Source of the DNA: Acinetobacter johnsonii CIP 64.6
Lineage (GTDB): Bacteria > Pseudomonadota > Gammaproteobacteria > Pseudomonadales > Moraxellaceae
DNA: 64,000 nt
NCBI RefSeq assembly: GCF_000368045.1
Contig: NZ_KB849237.1
Coordinates: forward strand, 1 to 64,000
Direction: 5' to 3'
Shown here: positions 54,022-62,963 of the stretch, in pieces
Numbering within the stretch: position 1 is the first letter of the stretch
Layout of the letters: each line of letters opens with the position of its first letter
Notes under the pieces: model-generated
The model's input: the letters and a program-made list of their open reading frames with translations, nothing else
Told to the model about the DNA's origin: nothing
The model's database searches: none
Made by a program: the position numbers and the translations under genes

Positions 54022-55017
54022 ATGCAAAATACCCCATCACGTCAGCATACGCATCATTTTGATGACGGTAATCCACTGGCACAAAAACGGATTTTAATGG
54101 CGACCATTTTAACGGCAGTCATGATGTTATTAGAAGTGATTGGTGGATGGATTTTCCAATCAATGGCTTTGCTGGCGGATGGTTGGCATATGAGTTCGCA
54201 TATGTTGGCACTGGGTTTGGCTTATTTTGCTTATCGTGCTGCACGGCATTATGCCCATGATCAGCGCTTTAGTTTCGGCACATGGAAAATTGAAATTCTT
54301 GCAGGCTACAGCAGCGCTATTTTGCTGATGGTGGTGGCGGGTTTTATGGCTTTTCACTCGATTCAGCGTCTATTCTCGCCTGTACAAATTCATTATAACG
54401 AAGCGATTCCAATTGCGATTTTAGGCTTATTGGTGAATTTAATCTGTGCATGGTTGCTGCATGATGGTCACCATCACCATCACCATCACCATCACCATCA
54501 CCATCACCATCACCATCACCATCACCATCATGATCATGCATCAGAAGTACATAGCCATCATCATGATTTAAATCAGAAAGCTGCCTTTATGCATGTAGTG
54601 GCAGACGCCGTGACTTCCATTTTTGCCATTATCGCACTGATTTTTGGTAAATATTTGGGCTGGGATTTTCTTGATGCTGCCCTTGGGATCGTAGGTTCAA
54701 TACTGGTGGCTAAATGGGCATTGAGCTTAATGCAAGAAACGGGAAAAACCTTGTTAGATGCTGAAATGGATCATCATGTGGTGGATGAAATTCGCGAAGT
54801 GTTGGCAGAACTACCGCATACGACCTTGACCGATTTACATGTTTGGAAAGTAGGCAAAGGCAAGTTTTCCTGTATTTTGGCTTTAGAAACGACGGTAGAC
54901 TTAACTGCGGATCGCGTGCGGGCAATGCTCTCGATTCATGAGGAAATTGTTCATGTCTCGGTGGAAGTTAATGGCAAGGCTCTAACTGTTCCACGTGAAA
55001 CTTTGGCCAGTTCATAA
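54022..55017 (+). CDS. dmeF: DmeF, cation-diffusion-facilitator exporter for Co/Ni
   Basis: A 331-aa CDF transporter that exports divalent metals from the cytoplasm in exchange for protons. Metal-site sequences are ADGWHMSSHMLALGLA in the second helix and MHVVADAVTSIFAI in the fifth, the DmeF-type pattern. Between helices four and five lies a loop with more than twenty consecutive His, encoded by CACCAT repeats. The C-terminal cytoplasmic domain (HVWKVGKGKFSCIL) is present. Divergent from dmeR and likely repressed by it. The start at 54022 gives the usual N-terminus. Confidence 0.9.
   Translation: MQNTPSRQHTHHFDDGNPLAQKRILMATILTAVMMLLEVIGGWIFQSMALLADGWHMSSHMLALGLAYFAYRAARHYAHDQRFSFGTWKIEILAGYSSAILLMVVAGFMAFHSIQRLFSPVQIHYNEAIPIAILGLLVNLICAWLLHDGHHHHHHHHHHHHHHHHHHHHHDHASEVHSHHHDLNQKAAFMHVVADAVTSIFAIIALIFGKYLGWDFLDAALGIVGSILVAKWALSLMQETGKTLLDAEMDHHVVDEIREVLAELPHTTLTDLHVWKVGKGKFSCILALETTVDLTADRVRAMLSIHEEIVHVSVEVNGKALTVPRETLASS
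54469..54530 (+). repeat. CACCAT hexanucleotide microsatellite
   Basis: Ten uninterrupted CACCAT units inside dmeF encode a run of His. Units of six bases keep the frame, so slippage would change the number of His in pairs. Confidence 0.95.
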
Positions 55018-55123
55018 GCAAGGCGTGTTGGGTTTCGGTAAAGCCGTGGAAAAAATGATTCAATGCTTGAATAATACGCTCTACACTAGCGCCGTGGTTC
55101 TCCGATTGAAAGAGCAAAAAGTG

Positions 55124-55825
55124 ATGATAAAAAAACTGGGTTTGGCACTACTCACAAGTGCAATTGCAAGCATGAGTATGGCCAGTGTAGAAAGTGTTCA
55201 AGCTAACTTAAAAAAGAATTATCCAAATATTAATGTTCAAAATATTCAAAAAACAGAAATGTCGGGCATTTATAGCGGATCTTTAGATGGCGAAATTGTG
55301 TATTTAGGCGAAGCGGCTGAGCATGTGATTGCAGGTTCGATGGTACGTTTAAAAGATCAGAAAAATTTAAGTGCTGCCTTATATGTGCAACAAAACTCGC
55401 TTGATTGGAACAAGCTGCCGCTAAAAGATGCCATTAAAAGCGTTAAAGGCAACGGCAAACGCCAATTGGCGGTTTTTTCAGACCCAAACTGTCCTTACTG
55501 TAAGCAGTTAGAGGCTGAGCTGAATAAACTGAATGATGTGACCATCTATACCTTTATTTATGCCATTAAGGCGCAATCGATTGCACCGTCGAAACAAGTG
55601 TTTTGTGAAGCAGACCCTGCCCTCGCATGGAAAAATTTGATTGCAAAAGGGACTCAGCCAACGTCGAAAAAACCGTGTGCCAATCCAATTGAGCGCAACA
55701 TTCAACTTGGTCGTAGTCTGGGTTTACAAGGGACGCCCGTGGTTATTTTCTCAAATGGCTTTAAGGTGAATGGCGCTGTGCCTTCAACCACCATTGAAAA
55801 TATGTGGCGTGAATTGGGCTTATAA
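55124..55825 (+). CDS. dsbC: DsbC-type thiol:disulfide interchange protein
   Basis: A 233-aa periplasmic disulfide isomerase. A signal peptide (about 1-20) is followed by an N-terminal dimerisation domain (SVQANLKKNYPNINVQNIQ) and a thioredoxin-like domain with C123-P-Y-C126 in FSDPNCPYCKQLE, a second cysteine pair (QVFCEAD, KKPCANP) and the cis-Pro loop GTPVVIFSNG. The ATG at 55124 is chosen because it starts the signal peptide; the upstream frame from 54995 overlaps dmeF and is spurious. Confidence 0.93.
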   Translation: MIKKLGLALLTSAIASMSMASVESVQANLKKNYPNINVQNIQKTEMSGIYSGSLDGEIVYLGEAAEHVIAGSMVRLKDQKNLSAALYVQQNSLDWNKLPLKDAIKSVKGNGKRQLAVFSDPNCPYCKQLEAELNKLNDVTIYTFIYAIKAQSIAPSKQVFCEADPALAWKNLIAKGTQPTSKKPCANPIERNIQLGRSLGLQGTPVVIFSNGFKVNGAVPSTTIENMWRELGL

Positions 55826-55846
55826 GAGTTCAAATATACAGATAAA

Positions 55847-55871
55847 AAGCACCTGAAACGGTGCTTTTTTT
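55847..55871 (+). terminator. Terminator after dsbC
   Basis: AAGCACC/GGTGCTT stem with six bases in the loop and a T-run; lies between convergent dsbC and the small membrane gene. Confidence 0.8.
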
Positions 55872-55882
55872 AATGTCTGAGT

Positions 55883-56134
55883 TTAGGTTTTTTTGGTGAT
55901 CATGTTGTAGATGAATAAAATAACAATGGCTCCAATAACTGAAGCAATAAAGCCTGCGGCAGAGCCTTCACTATAGAGACCGAGTAAACGACCACCATAA
56001 GTGGCTACGAGAGAACCAGCAATCCCCAGTAAAGTGGTGACAATAAATCCTGCTTTGTCATCGCCAGGATGGATAGCACGTGCGATGAGACCTGCAATAA
56101 AACCAATCACGATTGCAACAATAAGTGACCACAT
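55883..56134 (-). CDS. GlsB/YeaQ/YmgE family small membrane protein
   Basis: An 83-aa protein of three hydrophobic segments, starting MWSLIVAIVIGFIAGLIARAI, then HPGDDKAGFIVTTLLGIAGSL and FIASVIGAIVILFIYNMI, the usual layout of the transglycosylase-associated/GlsB family linked to envelope stress. AGGAG precedes the ATG. Transcribed alone; exact role unknown. Confidence 0.88.
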   Translation of the reverse strand: MWSLIVAIVIGFIAGLIARAIHPGDDKAGFIVTTLLGIAGSLVATYGGRLLGLYSEGSAAGFIASVIGAIVILFIYNMITKKT

Positions 56135-56267
56135 GAGCCAGCTCCTTTTTTTATCATGTCTTTGTTTTTACATCATGTGCAAAAATATTATCGGGCATAA
56201 TGCTGCTTTGCAGTAGAGCAAATCTGCTAAAAACTGTATGTTTTATGTACTTAGCTCACGATAAAAA

Positions 56268-56293
56268 TAAAAAAAGTGGCCTTCGGCCACTCT
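56268..56293 (-). terminator. Terminator after hpt
   Basis: On the minus strand GAGTGGCC-GAA-GGCCAC is followed by seven T, just past the hpt stop. Confidence 0.85.
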
Positions 56294-56307
56294 TTTGTCG
56301 ATTGATC

Positions 56308-56835
56308 TTAAAGACCAATTTCACCAATAAATGGCAAATGACGGTACTTTTGGTCGTAGTCTAGGCCATAACCCACAATGAATCGATCTTCGACATTAAA
56401 GCCTAAAAACTTCACATCGAGTTCAATTTCACGGCGTGAAGGTTTGCTGACTAAGGTACATAGTTCAATTGAGTTGGGAGAGCGTGTTTCTAAAATTTCT
56501 AATACTTTGCTCAAGGTGTTGCCTGAGTCGATGATGTCTTCAATGACCAAGACATCTTTACCGCGAATTTCACCGTCTAAATCTTTTAAAATTTTTACAT
56601 CACGTGAAGATACCGTACCGCCACCGTAGCTCGAAACCGTCATGAAATCGAGTTCATGGGGTTTTGAAATGGTACGACATAAGTCTGCCATGAAAATGAC
56701 TGAACCACGTAATAAACCAATCAGTACGAGTTCCTTATCACTGTTTGCATAATGCGCATCGATTTGTGCACCAAGCTCTTTTACTTTCGCTTGAATCTCT
56801 TCAGTAGAAATCATTACGCTCATTTGAACGGTCAT
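56308..56835 (-). CDS. hpt: Hypoxanthine phosphoribosyltransferase
   Basis: A 175-aa type I phosphoribosyltransferase that makes IMP (and GMP) from hypoxanthine (guanine) and PRPP. The PRPP-binding motif is VLVIEDIIDSGNTL (about 95-108), with the early LIGLLRGSVIF loop and the flexible SSYGGGT. Standard length. Together with the nearby guanine deaminase it forms a purine-salvage neighbourhood, though each gene appears to have its own unit. Confidence 0.93.
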   Translation of the reverse strand: MTVQMSVMISTEEIQAKVKELGAQIDAHYANSDKELVLIGLLRGSVIFMADLCRTISKPHELDFMTVSSYGGGTVSSRDVKILKDLDGEIRGKDVLVIEDIIDSGNTLSKVLEILETRSPNSIELCTLVSKPSRREIELDVKFLGFNVEDRFIVGYGLDYDQKYRHLPFIGEIGL

Positions 56836-57061
56836 GGGTAGATACCTAAAAAATTAAAAAAAATCAAAAATAAAAAAGGCGTTGACCTGCAACACCTCTA
56901 TATATGCATTAATTTTAATATATCTCTAAACGAGATGCACCCCCTTTTGCCCGCTGGAAATGTAATCATTTCATTGCAGGCGGGATGCTGCTTGGTTTAG
57001 AGGCGAAAATCAAAGTTGTTTCAAAACTCGATTAGCTGCTTAAATTTTCGCTATTTGCTAC

Positions 57062-58378
57062 TTAGTTTTGCACATAGGCTTTCTGACCAAAAATATAAGT
57101 CGCATGAATATTACGGTCATCACCCATGGTCATTAGGGCAAATAACGCGTCTTCAATCCCTTTTGCACGTTGCTGACGTAATGCTTGCAGCGCGGTTGCT
57201 TTGAGGTCGAGCACTACAAAGTCGGCTTCTTTGCCCAAATTAAAGTTACCGAGTTTATCATCCAAGCTCAGTGCTTTGGCACCGCCCAGTGTAGCGTGGT
57301 AGAGCGATTCAAACGCGGACAGTTTATTGCCCTGAAGCTGCTGCACTTTATAGGCTTCATTGAGGGTTTGTAGTTGGTTAAAAGAGGTCCCTGCACCAAT
57401 GTCTGTACCCAGCCCAACTTTTACCTGCTTGTCCCAAGTCTTATTCAATGGAAATAATCCACTGCCTAAAAATAGGTTGGAGGTCGGACAGAAAGCAATG
57501 GCAGAGTCAGTCTGATGCATGCAGTCCCACTCAGCCTCTTCTAAATGCACGCAGTGGGCAAAGACCGAATGCGAACCGGTTAAGCCAAAGTGATGATAAA
57601 CATCCAGATAACCTTGCTGCTCAGGGAATAAGTCTTTCACCCAAGCGATTTCATTTTTATTTTCACTTAAATGCGTATGCACATACACATCTGGGTATTC
57701 AGCTTTGAGCTGCCCTGCTTTAGCCAGTTGCTCTGGTGTTGAGGTTGGAGCAAAACGTGGCGTAATCGCATACAAGTTACGGCCTTTGCCATGCCATTTC
57801 TCAATCAGTGCTTTAGAGTCCGCATAAGCACTGTCAGGTGTGTCGCACAGATCTTCAGGCGCATGACGGTCCATCATGACTTTACCTGCGATCAGACGCA
57901 TCTGGTGCTGCCCTGCTGCTTCAAATAGTGCATCGACTGATTCGGTATGCACAGTACAGAAGACTAAGGCTGTGGTGGTGCCATTTTTCAGCAGTTCTTG
58001 CACAAAGAATTGGGCAATCTGGTCGGCATAGGCTTTATCTGAAAATTGTAATTCAGTTGGGAAGGTATAGGTATTGAGCCATTCGAGTAGCTGTTCACCA
58101 TAGGCCCCCACCATTTCTGTTTGTGGAAAATGAATGTGGGTGTCGATAAAACCAGGCACAATCAATTGTTCAGGATAGTGCTGAACCTCGACGCCAACAG
58201 GAAGGTACTGCTGCCCCTCCTGCCAAGATCCAAACCATTGGATTTTGCCATTTTGGCTAATCAGTAAACCATCTTCTACGTAACGCACTTGGTCGTGAAT
58301 TTCACGCGCTTGGGCAACCGTATTCTGAATATCTAGGAAGCGACCGCGAACCGCCGTCGTTGCAACTACAGAAGACAT
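57062..58378 (-). CDS. guaD: Guanine deaminase
   Basis: A 438-aa zinc amidohydrolase that converts guanine to xanthine. The metal-binding H81-x-H83 is in PGFIDTHIHFPQTEM; later motifs are YVHTHLSENKNEI, SVFAHCVHLEEAEWD and GLGTDIGAGTSFNQL, which holds the catalytic Asp. The C-terminal beta part closes the amidohydrolase fold (GNFNLGKEADFVVLDL). Standard length. It is 230 bp from hpt on the same strand. Confidence 0.93.
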   Translation of the reverse strand: MSSVVATTAVRGRFLDIQNTVAQAREIHDQVRYVEDGLLISQNGKIQWFGSWQEGQQYLPVGVEVQHYPEQLIVPGFIDTHIHFPQTEMVGAYGEQLLEWLNTYTFPTELQFSDKAYADQIAQFFVQELLKNGTTTALVFCTVHTESVDALFEAAGQHQMRLIAGKVMMDRHAPEDLCDTPDSAYADSKALIEKWHGKGRNLYAITPRFAPTSTPEQLAKAGQLKAEYPDVYVHTHLSENKNEIAWVKDLFPEQQGYLDVYHHFGLTGSHSVFAHCVHLEEAEWDCMHQTDSAIAFCPTSNLFLGSGLFPLNKTWDKQVKVGLGTDIGAGTSFNQLQTLNEAYKVQQLQGNKLSAFESLYHATLGGAKALSLDDKLGNFNLGKEADFVVLDLKATALQALRQQRAKGIEDALFALMTMGDDRNIHATYIFGQKAYVQN

Positions 58379-58697
58379 TTTAAACCTGCGTTTTGACTTT
58401 TTTTCGATTGATTGTACCGTAAACTAGATTTTTTTCACGGCTATTTACTGAAGTTTTTATGTGTGTTGTGAACGCTAGATTTTAAATGAAAGACTGGAGC
58501 AGTATTTTGTAAAAAATTGAACTGTTTTAAGACCAGACATGTACCTGTGCCATCGATAAGATCATGATTTTTTATGCAATGTATAAGCACAAGCTTTGAG
58601 CTTAAATGATTCAATCTATTCGCAAAATTTTGTTGAGAAAGTCTTTATCTTTAAATGCTGAGTCAGTACAGTGTCGGCATTGATAAAATAAGAGACA
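58379..58697. other. Intergenic gap
   Basis: About 320 bp of A+T-rich sequence between divergent guaD and the membrane-protein gene. It must hold both promoters; no strong consensus, hairpin or small gene stands out. Confidence 0.45.
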
Positions 58698-59180
58698 ATG
58701 ACCGGCATGTATTTTTGGAATACCAAAGCATTAGCACATGAATTATCTAGCAATACCCTCGATAAAAAGCATTATAAAAATTATTACTTAGTCACCGCCT
58801 TACTGGTTTCAGTGGTGTATTACTACGGCATGTATTCACCCTATGGGGATGTCCGAGTGATTGGTGTAGAGGGGCTTCTGACTTTATTGATTATGTTTAT
58901 CGGGATTCAAAGCGCTTATAAAGCCAATGGCGGCGATGAGGGCGAGCATTTCTTAGGTCGAATCACAGCGTTGTCTTTTCCCATTTTGGTACAAACCACT
59001 GTAGCTGGTGTTGTATTTGGCGCAGTGTTATTAGGCCTTTATTTTGCTTTTAATCTAGAAGGCACAGCGTTTGATGATTGGTATGAATGGACTATTTCGC
59101 TATTTACCATCTTCCTGCAAATCTTGTTTTTCACGCGTTTGGTGTCTTATATGAAGCGGGTTAAAGCGCATACCATTTAA
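58698..59180 (+). CDS. Hypothetical integral membrane protein
   Basis: A 160-aa protein with about four membrane segments (YYLVTALLVSVVYYYGMY, GLLTLLIMFIGIQSAY, PILVQTTVAGVVFGAVLLG, WTISLFTIFLQILFF) and short charged loops. A His/Lys-rich N-terminus is cytoplasmic-looking. I do not recognise a family; it resembles small conserved Acinetobacter membrane proteins. Followed by a strong terminator. Confidence 0.7.
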   Translation: MTGMYFWNTKALAHELSSNTLDKKHYKNYYLVTALLVSVVYYYGMYSPYGDVRVIGVEGLLTLLIMFIGIQSAYKANGGDEGEHFLGRITALSFPILVQTTVAGVVFGAVLLGLYFAFNLEGTAFDDWYEWTISLFTIFLQILFFTRLVSYMKRVKAHTI

Positions 59181-59208
59181 GCTTGAAAAAAATATTGTTT
59201 TCGAATGT

Positions 59209-59241
59209 ATGCCTGTCAGTTTTAGAGTTGACAGGCATTTT
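59209..59241 (+). terminator. Terminator after the membrane-protein gene
   Basis: ATGCCTGTCA and TGACAGGCAT pair perfectly around ten bases and run into T residues. Confidence 0.8.
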
Positions 59242-59562
59242 CTTTTTCAATTTAAACTCTATTTGATACACGGAAGCGTCATCCTCAACCTGCGTAGTGT
59301 TTGGAATAGATTGTTTTTGCAACACAAATTTTTTTAATTATAGAAAGTAAACAGATTTTGCGGAGGACAAATGCTTTTCTTACGAAGCTTCGCTTCTCAT
59401 TTGGTGAAACAAAAGAATAACTAAGCTCCCAGTATTGAACTTAAAAAAGATAAGACTCCGCCGTGAATAACCTAAAAGTGGTAGTACTCCTACTAAAACG
59501 CCTGAACAGACCCGTATTAATTTTTGGACAGCTATTTTAAATAGCTGATTTAGAGCGCCACT
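59242..59562. other. Intergenic gap
   Basis: About 320 bp between convergent genes with no supported ORF. A short GAAGCTTC palindrome (59385-59392) is visible and nothing else of note. Confidence 0.4.
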
Positions 59563-60723
59563 TTATTCCACAAAATAATGCGCAGCAAAATGCGCATCAT
59601 TGCCGATCACATCAAATACATCTTCACGCAGTGACATCCCCGCACATTCATCTCCGACCATCCAAAGTCCCAAGGTGGGCAGCATGCCTTCATGCAACGG
59701 AGTTTTTACCCAGCGTTGCATGACATAGCCATATTTGTCGTAGTCATCAAAGTAAAAACTACCTGAGGCTGCGCCACAATCGACATTGTTTTGTAGGATA
59801 TGAATATTTGCGCCTTCGCGCGCTAAGATGGGCTTACGCACCCATTTCCCTGCATAGTGGGCGTGTGCATCATAAGCATGGGTTTCTAACAACAATGGAT
59901 GATTTGGAAAGAGTTTCCATAGCTCGATCAACAGGGCTTTATTGGAGAGTAGCATTTTCCAACACGGCTCAATCCATTCAGTTTCGGGTTTGAGAAACTG
60001 TGAAAAATTTTCTTCCCAAATCCATTCCCACGGATACAGCTTAAATAAATGCTGAATCTCTTGCTGATGCAAATCGACAAAGGCTGTGCCATTCCAACCG
60101 ATATTTTCCATCGACAGTTCGCTGACATTTAAGCCTGCCTGAAAAGCAGTATCCATGAGGTATTCTAAATTGCCCCAATCTTCACGCCCTGCTTCTTGGC
60201 AGGCTGCGAAATGGACACGGCTACGCGCAGGATAGAGCTGTTTCCACCGCTCAATCAGCTTTTCATGAATGCTATTGAACTGATCACGGTTTGCAATATT
60301 TTCGACCTGTTCAATCCAATGCCACTGTGCAACAGAGGCTTCGAGTAAACCCGTTGGCGTATCGGCATTGTATTCCAGCATTTTGATGGCTTGACCATCA
60401 TAGGCAAAATCGAAACGACCATACAGCATCGGCGCTTGATTTTTCCATGAGTGCTCAATCAGAGGAATCGCTGCTGGGGGGATTTGAAAATATTCCGGAT
60501 AATGACCGCGTTGAATCATATCCCCTGCCACTTCAAGGCACATCTGGTGTAATTCGTTCGAGGCATCTTCTAGCTGTTCAATTTGCTTGAGACTAAACTC
60601 ATAAGCCACCCCTTCTGACCAATACATTGAACCATCCCGCGACGGCAAGTTGTAGTAGTCAAAACCAATCTCTTGATGCGCCTGTTGCCAGTTTGCGCGC
60701 TCAGGGAATAGAACTCGTTTCAT
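59563..60723 (-). CDS. Glutathionylspermidine synthase family (ATP-grasp) protein
   Basis: A 386-aa protein of the glutathionylspermidine synthase / YgiC-YjfC family, ATP-grasp ligases that join a carboxylate to an amine. Typical blocks are YGRFDFAYDGQAIKMLEYNADTP, EDWGNLEYLM, KPILAREGANI and GGMLP-like LHEGMLPTLGLWMVGDECAG, each shown in part. The true substrate of the YgiC branch is unknown; genuine glutathionylspermidine synthesis is not implied. It begins 3 bp after a small lipoprotein gene, matching the ygiB-ygiC pairing of E. coli. Confidence 0.82.
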   Translation of the reverse strand: MKRVLFPERANWQQAHQEIGFDYYNLPSRDGSMYWSEGVAYEFSLKQIEQLEDASNELHQMCLEVAGDMIQRGHYPEYFQIPPAAIPLIEHSWKNQAPMLYGRFDFAYDGQAIKMLEYNADTPTGLLEASVAQWHWIEQVENIANRDQFNSIHEKLIERWKQLYPARSRVHFAACQEAGREDWGNLEYLMDTAFQAGLNVSELSMENIGWNGTAFVDLHQQEIQHLFKLYPWEWIWEENFSQFLKPETEWIEPCWKMLLSNKALLIELWKLFPNHPLLLETHAYDAHAHYAGKWVRKPILAREGANIHILQNNVDCGAASGSFYFDDYDKYGYVMQRWVKTPLHEGMLPTLGLWMVGDECAGMSLREDVFDVIGNDAHFAAHYFVE

Positions 60724-60726
60724 GTA

Positions 60727-61089
60727 TTAACCTCCGAATGAGCCCCCGCCACGGCCGAAGCCTCCACGAATGGGCTGGGATTTGGCATGGCTAAAAACAT
60801 GAGTCGAGATTCTAGGTGTGCCCGTCGAATGACGTCCGCGAGCTTTCAAGACTTGGCCCATGTAACGGACTTTACGGTTGTTCTTATAATATTGAGGGCC
60901 GATATAAACCCCAGTAGAGCCACTATAGCTCGATTCGCCATTTTCGTTAGCAGGTTCGCACAGTTCAAAATGCCAGTCTTGGTAGCAGTTGTATTGGTTA
61001 TTGTAAACATCCTGTTGTAGGGTTTTAGAACCGCTACATGCCGTGAGTAAAACCGGCACCACAACAAGAGTTAATTTTTTGGTACGCAT
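60727..61089 (-). CDS. Small lipoprotein, partner of the ATP-grasp gene
   Basis: A 120-aa lipoprotein with signal MRTKKLTLVVVPVLLTAC, so Cys18 is lipidated. The mature part has two Cys (YNCYQDWHFELCEP), a Tyr-rich stretch and ends RGGFGRGGGSFGG. Position and the Gly/Arg-rich tail resemble YgiB, the partner of YgiC. The start at 61089 opens the lipoprotein signal; the upstream frame to 61134 is not needed. Translationally close to the next gene. Confidence 0.7.
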   Translation of the reverse strand: MRTKKLTLVVVPVLLTACSGSKTLQQDVYNNQYNCYQDWHFELCEPANENGESSYSGSTGVYIGPQYYKNNRKVRYMGQVLKARGRHSTGTPRISTHVFSHAKSQPIRGGFGRGGGSFGG

Positions 61090-61236
61090 GGATGAGCAAC
61101 CTTCGGGTTCTTTTATTTTTACAGATAAAACCAAGGGTTTTAAGCCCGCTTATCATAGGGAGCTGTCTGCATAAAGTACAGTACATTTGCACAGAAAATC
61201 ATAGGATTAAGTCTTGAGTATACTAAAATTTAGTCA

Positions 61237-61269
61237 TAAAAAAGCCTTCACAAGTGGAAGGCTTTTTTA
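61237..61269 (-). terminator. Terminator after the TerC gene
   Basis: AAAAAAGCCTTC and GAAGGCTTTTTT pair around ACAAGTG; on the minus strand the T-run follows the stem just past the terC stop. Confidence 0.85.
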
Positions 61270-61274
61270 AAACA

Positions 61275-62240
61275 TTAGAGGGTGGTTTGATGATGTTTCT
61301 TACTGTATCGAATCGATAGGATCGCAGTAATGGTCAGCACCAACACAATAAAGCCCAGTGAAATCCAAATTGGCATATGGAACACATCCAGCATGAGCAT
61401 CTTAAAGCCGATAAACACCAAGATAATACCTAAACCATATGGGAGATAATGCATCTTGGTTGCTGCACCAGACAACAAGAAGAACATCGCACGTAGACCC
61501 AAAATTGCCATTAAGTTTGCAGTCAATACGATAAACGGATCAGAGGTCACCGCGAAAATTGCAGGAATGGAGTCCACCGCGAAAATTACATCCGACGCTT
61601 CAACTAAAATTAACACCAAGAACAGTGGTGTTGCCCACAACATCCCGTTTTGACGGACAAAGAACTTATTGCCATGCATTTGCGGAGTAATCCGCATATG
61701 TTTGCGCAGCCATTTTAAGATCGCCATATCTTCGATATTGGTTTCTTCTTCGTTTTGCCCTTTGAAGAATTTGAAGCCCGTATACACCAAGAAAGCACCG
61801 AAGATATACAGAATCCATGAGAACTCTTGCACGAACCACGCGCCAATAAAAATAAAGATGGTACGTAGAATAATCGCGCCCAATACACCATACAGCAGTA
61901 ATTGGCGTTGTAGTGCAGGTGGGATAGCAAAAGCAGCAAAGATCATCAGCCAGACAAAGACGTTGTCGACGGCTAAAGATTTTTCAAGTAAATAACCTGC
62001 GAAATACTCCATGACCTTGGTATTGGCCACAGTGACACCTGCAGTTTGTTGTAAATAAAGCCAGAGACCTGCACCAAAGAGTGATGCGACGGAAACCCAC
62101 GCAATACTCCATAACGCGGCTGTTTTGATTTTAACTTCTTGGCCTTCTTTTTGTTTAAAGCCTAAAAAGTCGATCAGTAGCATCACGGTAACAATGCCGA
62201 AAAAAGCAAGGTATAGCCATAAATTGCCGATAGATTCCAT
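61275..62240 (-). CDS. TerC-family (Alx-like) membrane protein, likely metal exporter
   Basis: A 321-aa integral membrane protein of the TerC/Alx family, which includes manganese exporters. Conserved acidic motifs in membrane segments are visible: SLAVDNVFVWLMIF and VEASDVIFAVDSIPAIFAVT. A central cytoplasmic loop (GQNEEETNIEDMAILKWLRKH) and a His-rich end (KKHHQTTL) follow the usual plan. The ATG at 62240 has GGAGGA six bases upstream; the upstream frame to 62261 adds seven residues and is less likely. A structured leader precedes it. Confidence 0.88.
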   Translation of the reverse strand: MESIGNLWLYLAFFGIVTVMLLIDFLGFKQKEGQEVKIKTAALWSIAWVSVASLFGAGLWLYLQQTAGVTVANTKVMEYFAGYLLEKSLAVDNVFVWLMIFAAFAIPPALQRQLLLYGVLGAIILRTIFIFIGAWFVQEFSWILYIFGAFLVYTGFKFFKGQNEEETNIEDMAILKWLRKHMRITPQMHGNKFFVRQNGMLWATPLFLVLILVEASDVIFAVDSIPAIFAVTSDPFIVLTANLMAILGLRAMFFLLSGAATKMHYLPYGLGIILVFIGFKMLMLDVFHMPIWISLGFIVLVLTITAILSIRYSKKHHQTTL

Positions 62241-62268
62241 GAAATCCTCCACATCCAGCAATCGGCCA

Positions 62269-62368
62269 CAAAAAAACCTTGACCTGCTGCCAGATGAAAT
62301 AAAACATCTGTGACAACATGATCAAGGTCTTGCCTACATTTTAGCGTATGTATTTTGTGCGCTAAAAT
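62269..62368 (-). promoter_or_regulatory. Structured leader of the TerC gene
   Basis: On the minus strand a 9-bp inverted repeat ATTTTAGCG/CGCTAAAAT (62368-62338) is followed by a long stem ACCTTGA/TCAAGGT (62328-62276) with an inner CAGATG/CATCTG hairpin, then seven T, about 30 nt before the ATG. The T-run makes the long stem a possible conditional terminator. It may belong to the terC RNA motif described upstream of terC genes. The yybP-ykoY riboswitch consensus is not apparent. Confidence 0.55.
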
Positions 62369-62639
62369 GCTCAGATACCGACTTTTTGCAAAGTGTAATG
62401 ACGATAATCTGACACGTGAAAGTTATGCATGGCATTGATTTTTCACGTTTGGAGGAGGCTACTCCCCTTGTTCAACATAAATTTGGTTTTGGATTTGATC
62501 CAAAAGTGAGCTAAGCATCGCATATTTTTATGGTTTGAGCAAATATTAAAGAAAATTGTAGATGAAATATAAATGAGACAAAATTTTGCTTCAATTTGTG
62601 GCAAGCTAAAAAACAGCATAAACACCTAGAGGAATAATA

Positions 62640-62924
62640 ATGAAAATTCAACATCAAGAAACAGGTAGTAAAGGCGAAGTTTTTGTTGAACAAGAAAACG
62701 AACGTGTGGCGGAAATGACTTATAGTTGGGCGGGGGGTGATAAATTTATTATTGATCACACTTGGGTCAGTGAGTTGCTCCGTGGGCAACATGTGGGGCG
62801 TCAGTTATTGGATGTTTTGGTCGACTTTGCCCGTGATAAGAGCGTGAAAATTTTACCCTTGTGTCCCTTTTCCGAATCGGTATTCGACAAAGATCCATCT
62901 ATTCATGATGTTTTATTCCACTAA
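62640..62924 (+). CDS. GNAT-family N-acetyltransferase, small (YjdJ-like), copy 1
   Basis: A 94-aa single-domain acetyltransferase of the short GNAT type. The acetyl-CoA-binding region appears as IDHTWVSELLRGQHVGRQLL (the R/Q-x-x-G-x-G/A loop is RGQHVGR) and VKILPLCPFSESVF. The substrate is unknown. AGGAATAATA precedes the ATG. A paralogue follows after 39 bp. Confidence 0.8.
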   Translation: MKIQHQETGSKGEVFVEQENERVAEMTYSWAGGDKFIIDHTWVSELLRGQHVGRQLLDVLVDFARDKSVKILPLCPFSESVFDKDPSIHDVLFH

Positions 62925-62963
62925 GATAGAGAACGATAAATCAATCCATTCAACGAGTATGCT

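Noticed and set aside
54344..54541. Minus-strand frame with Gly-Asp repeats opposite dmeF
   Set aside because: It is the complement of the CACCAT repeat and has no independent support.
54995..55123. Longer N-terminus for DsbC
   Set aside because: The extension overlaps dmeF, has no signal character, and would bury the clear signal peptide starting at 55124.
62241..62368. yybP-ykoY manganese riboswitch before the TerC gene
   Set aside because: The family's conserved loop sequences are not visible; the leader is structured but different, so only a generic or terC-motif call is made.
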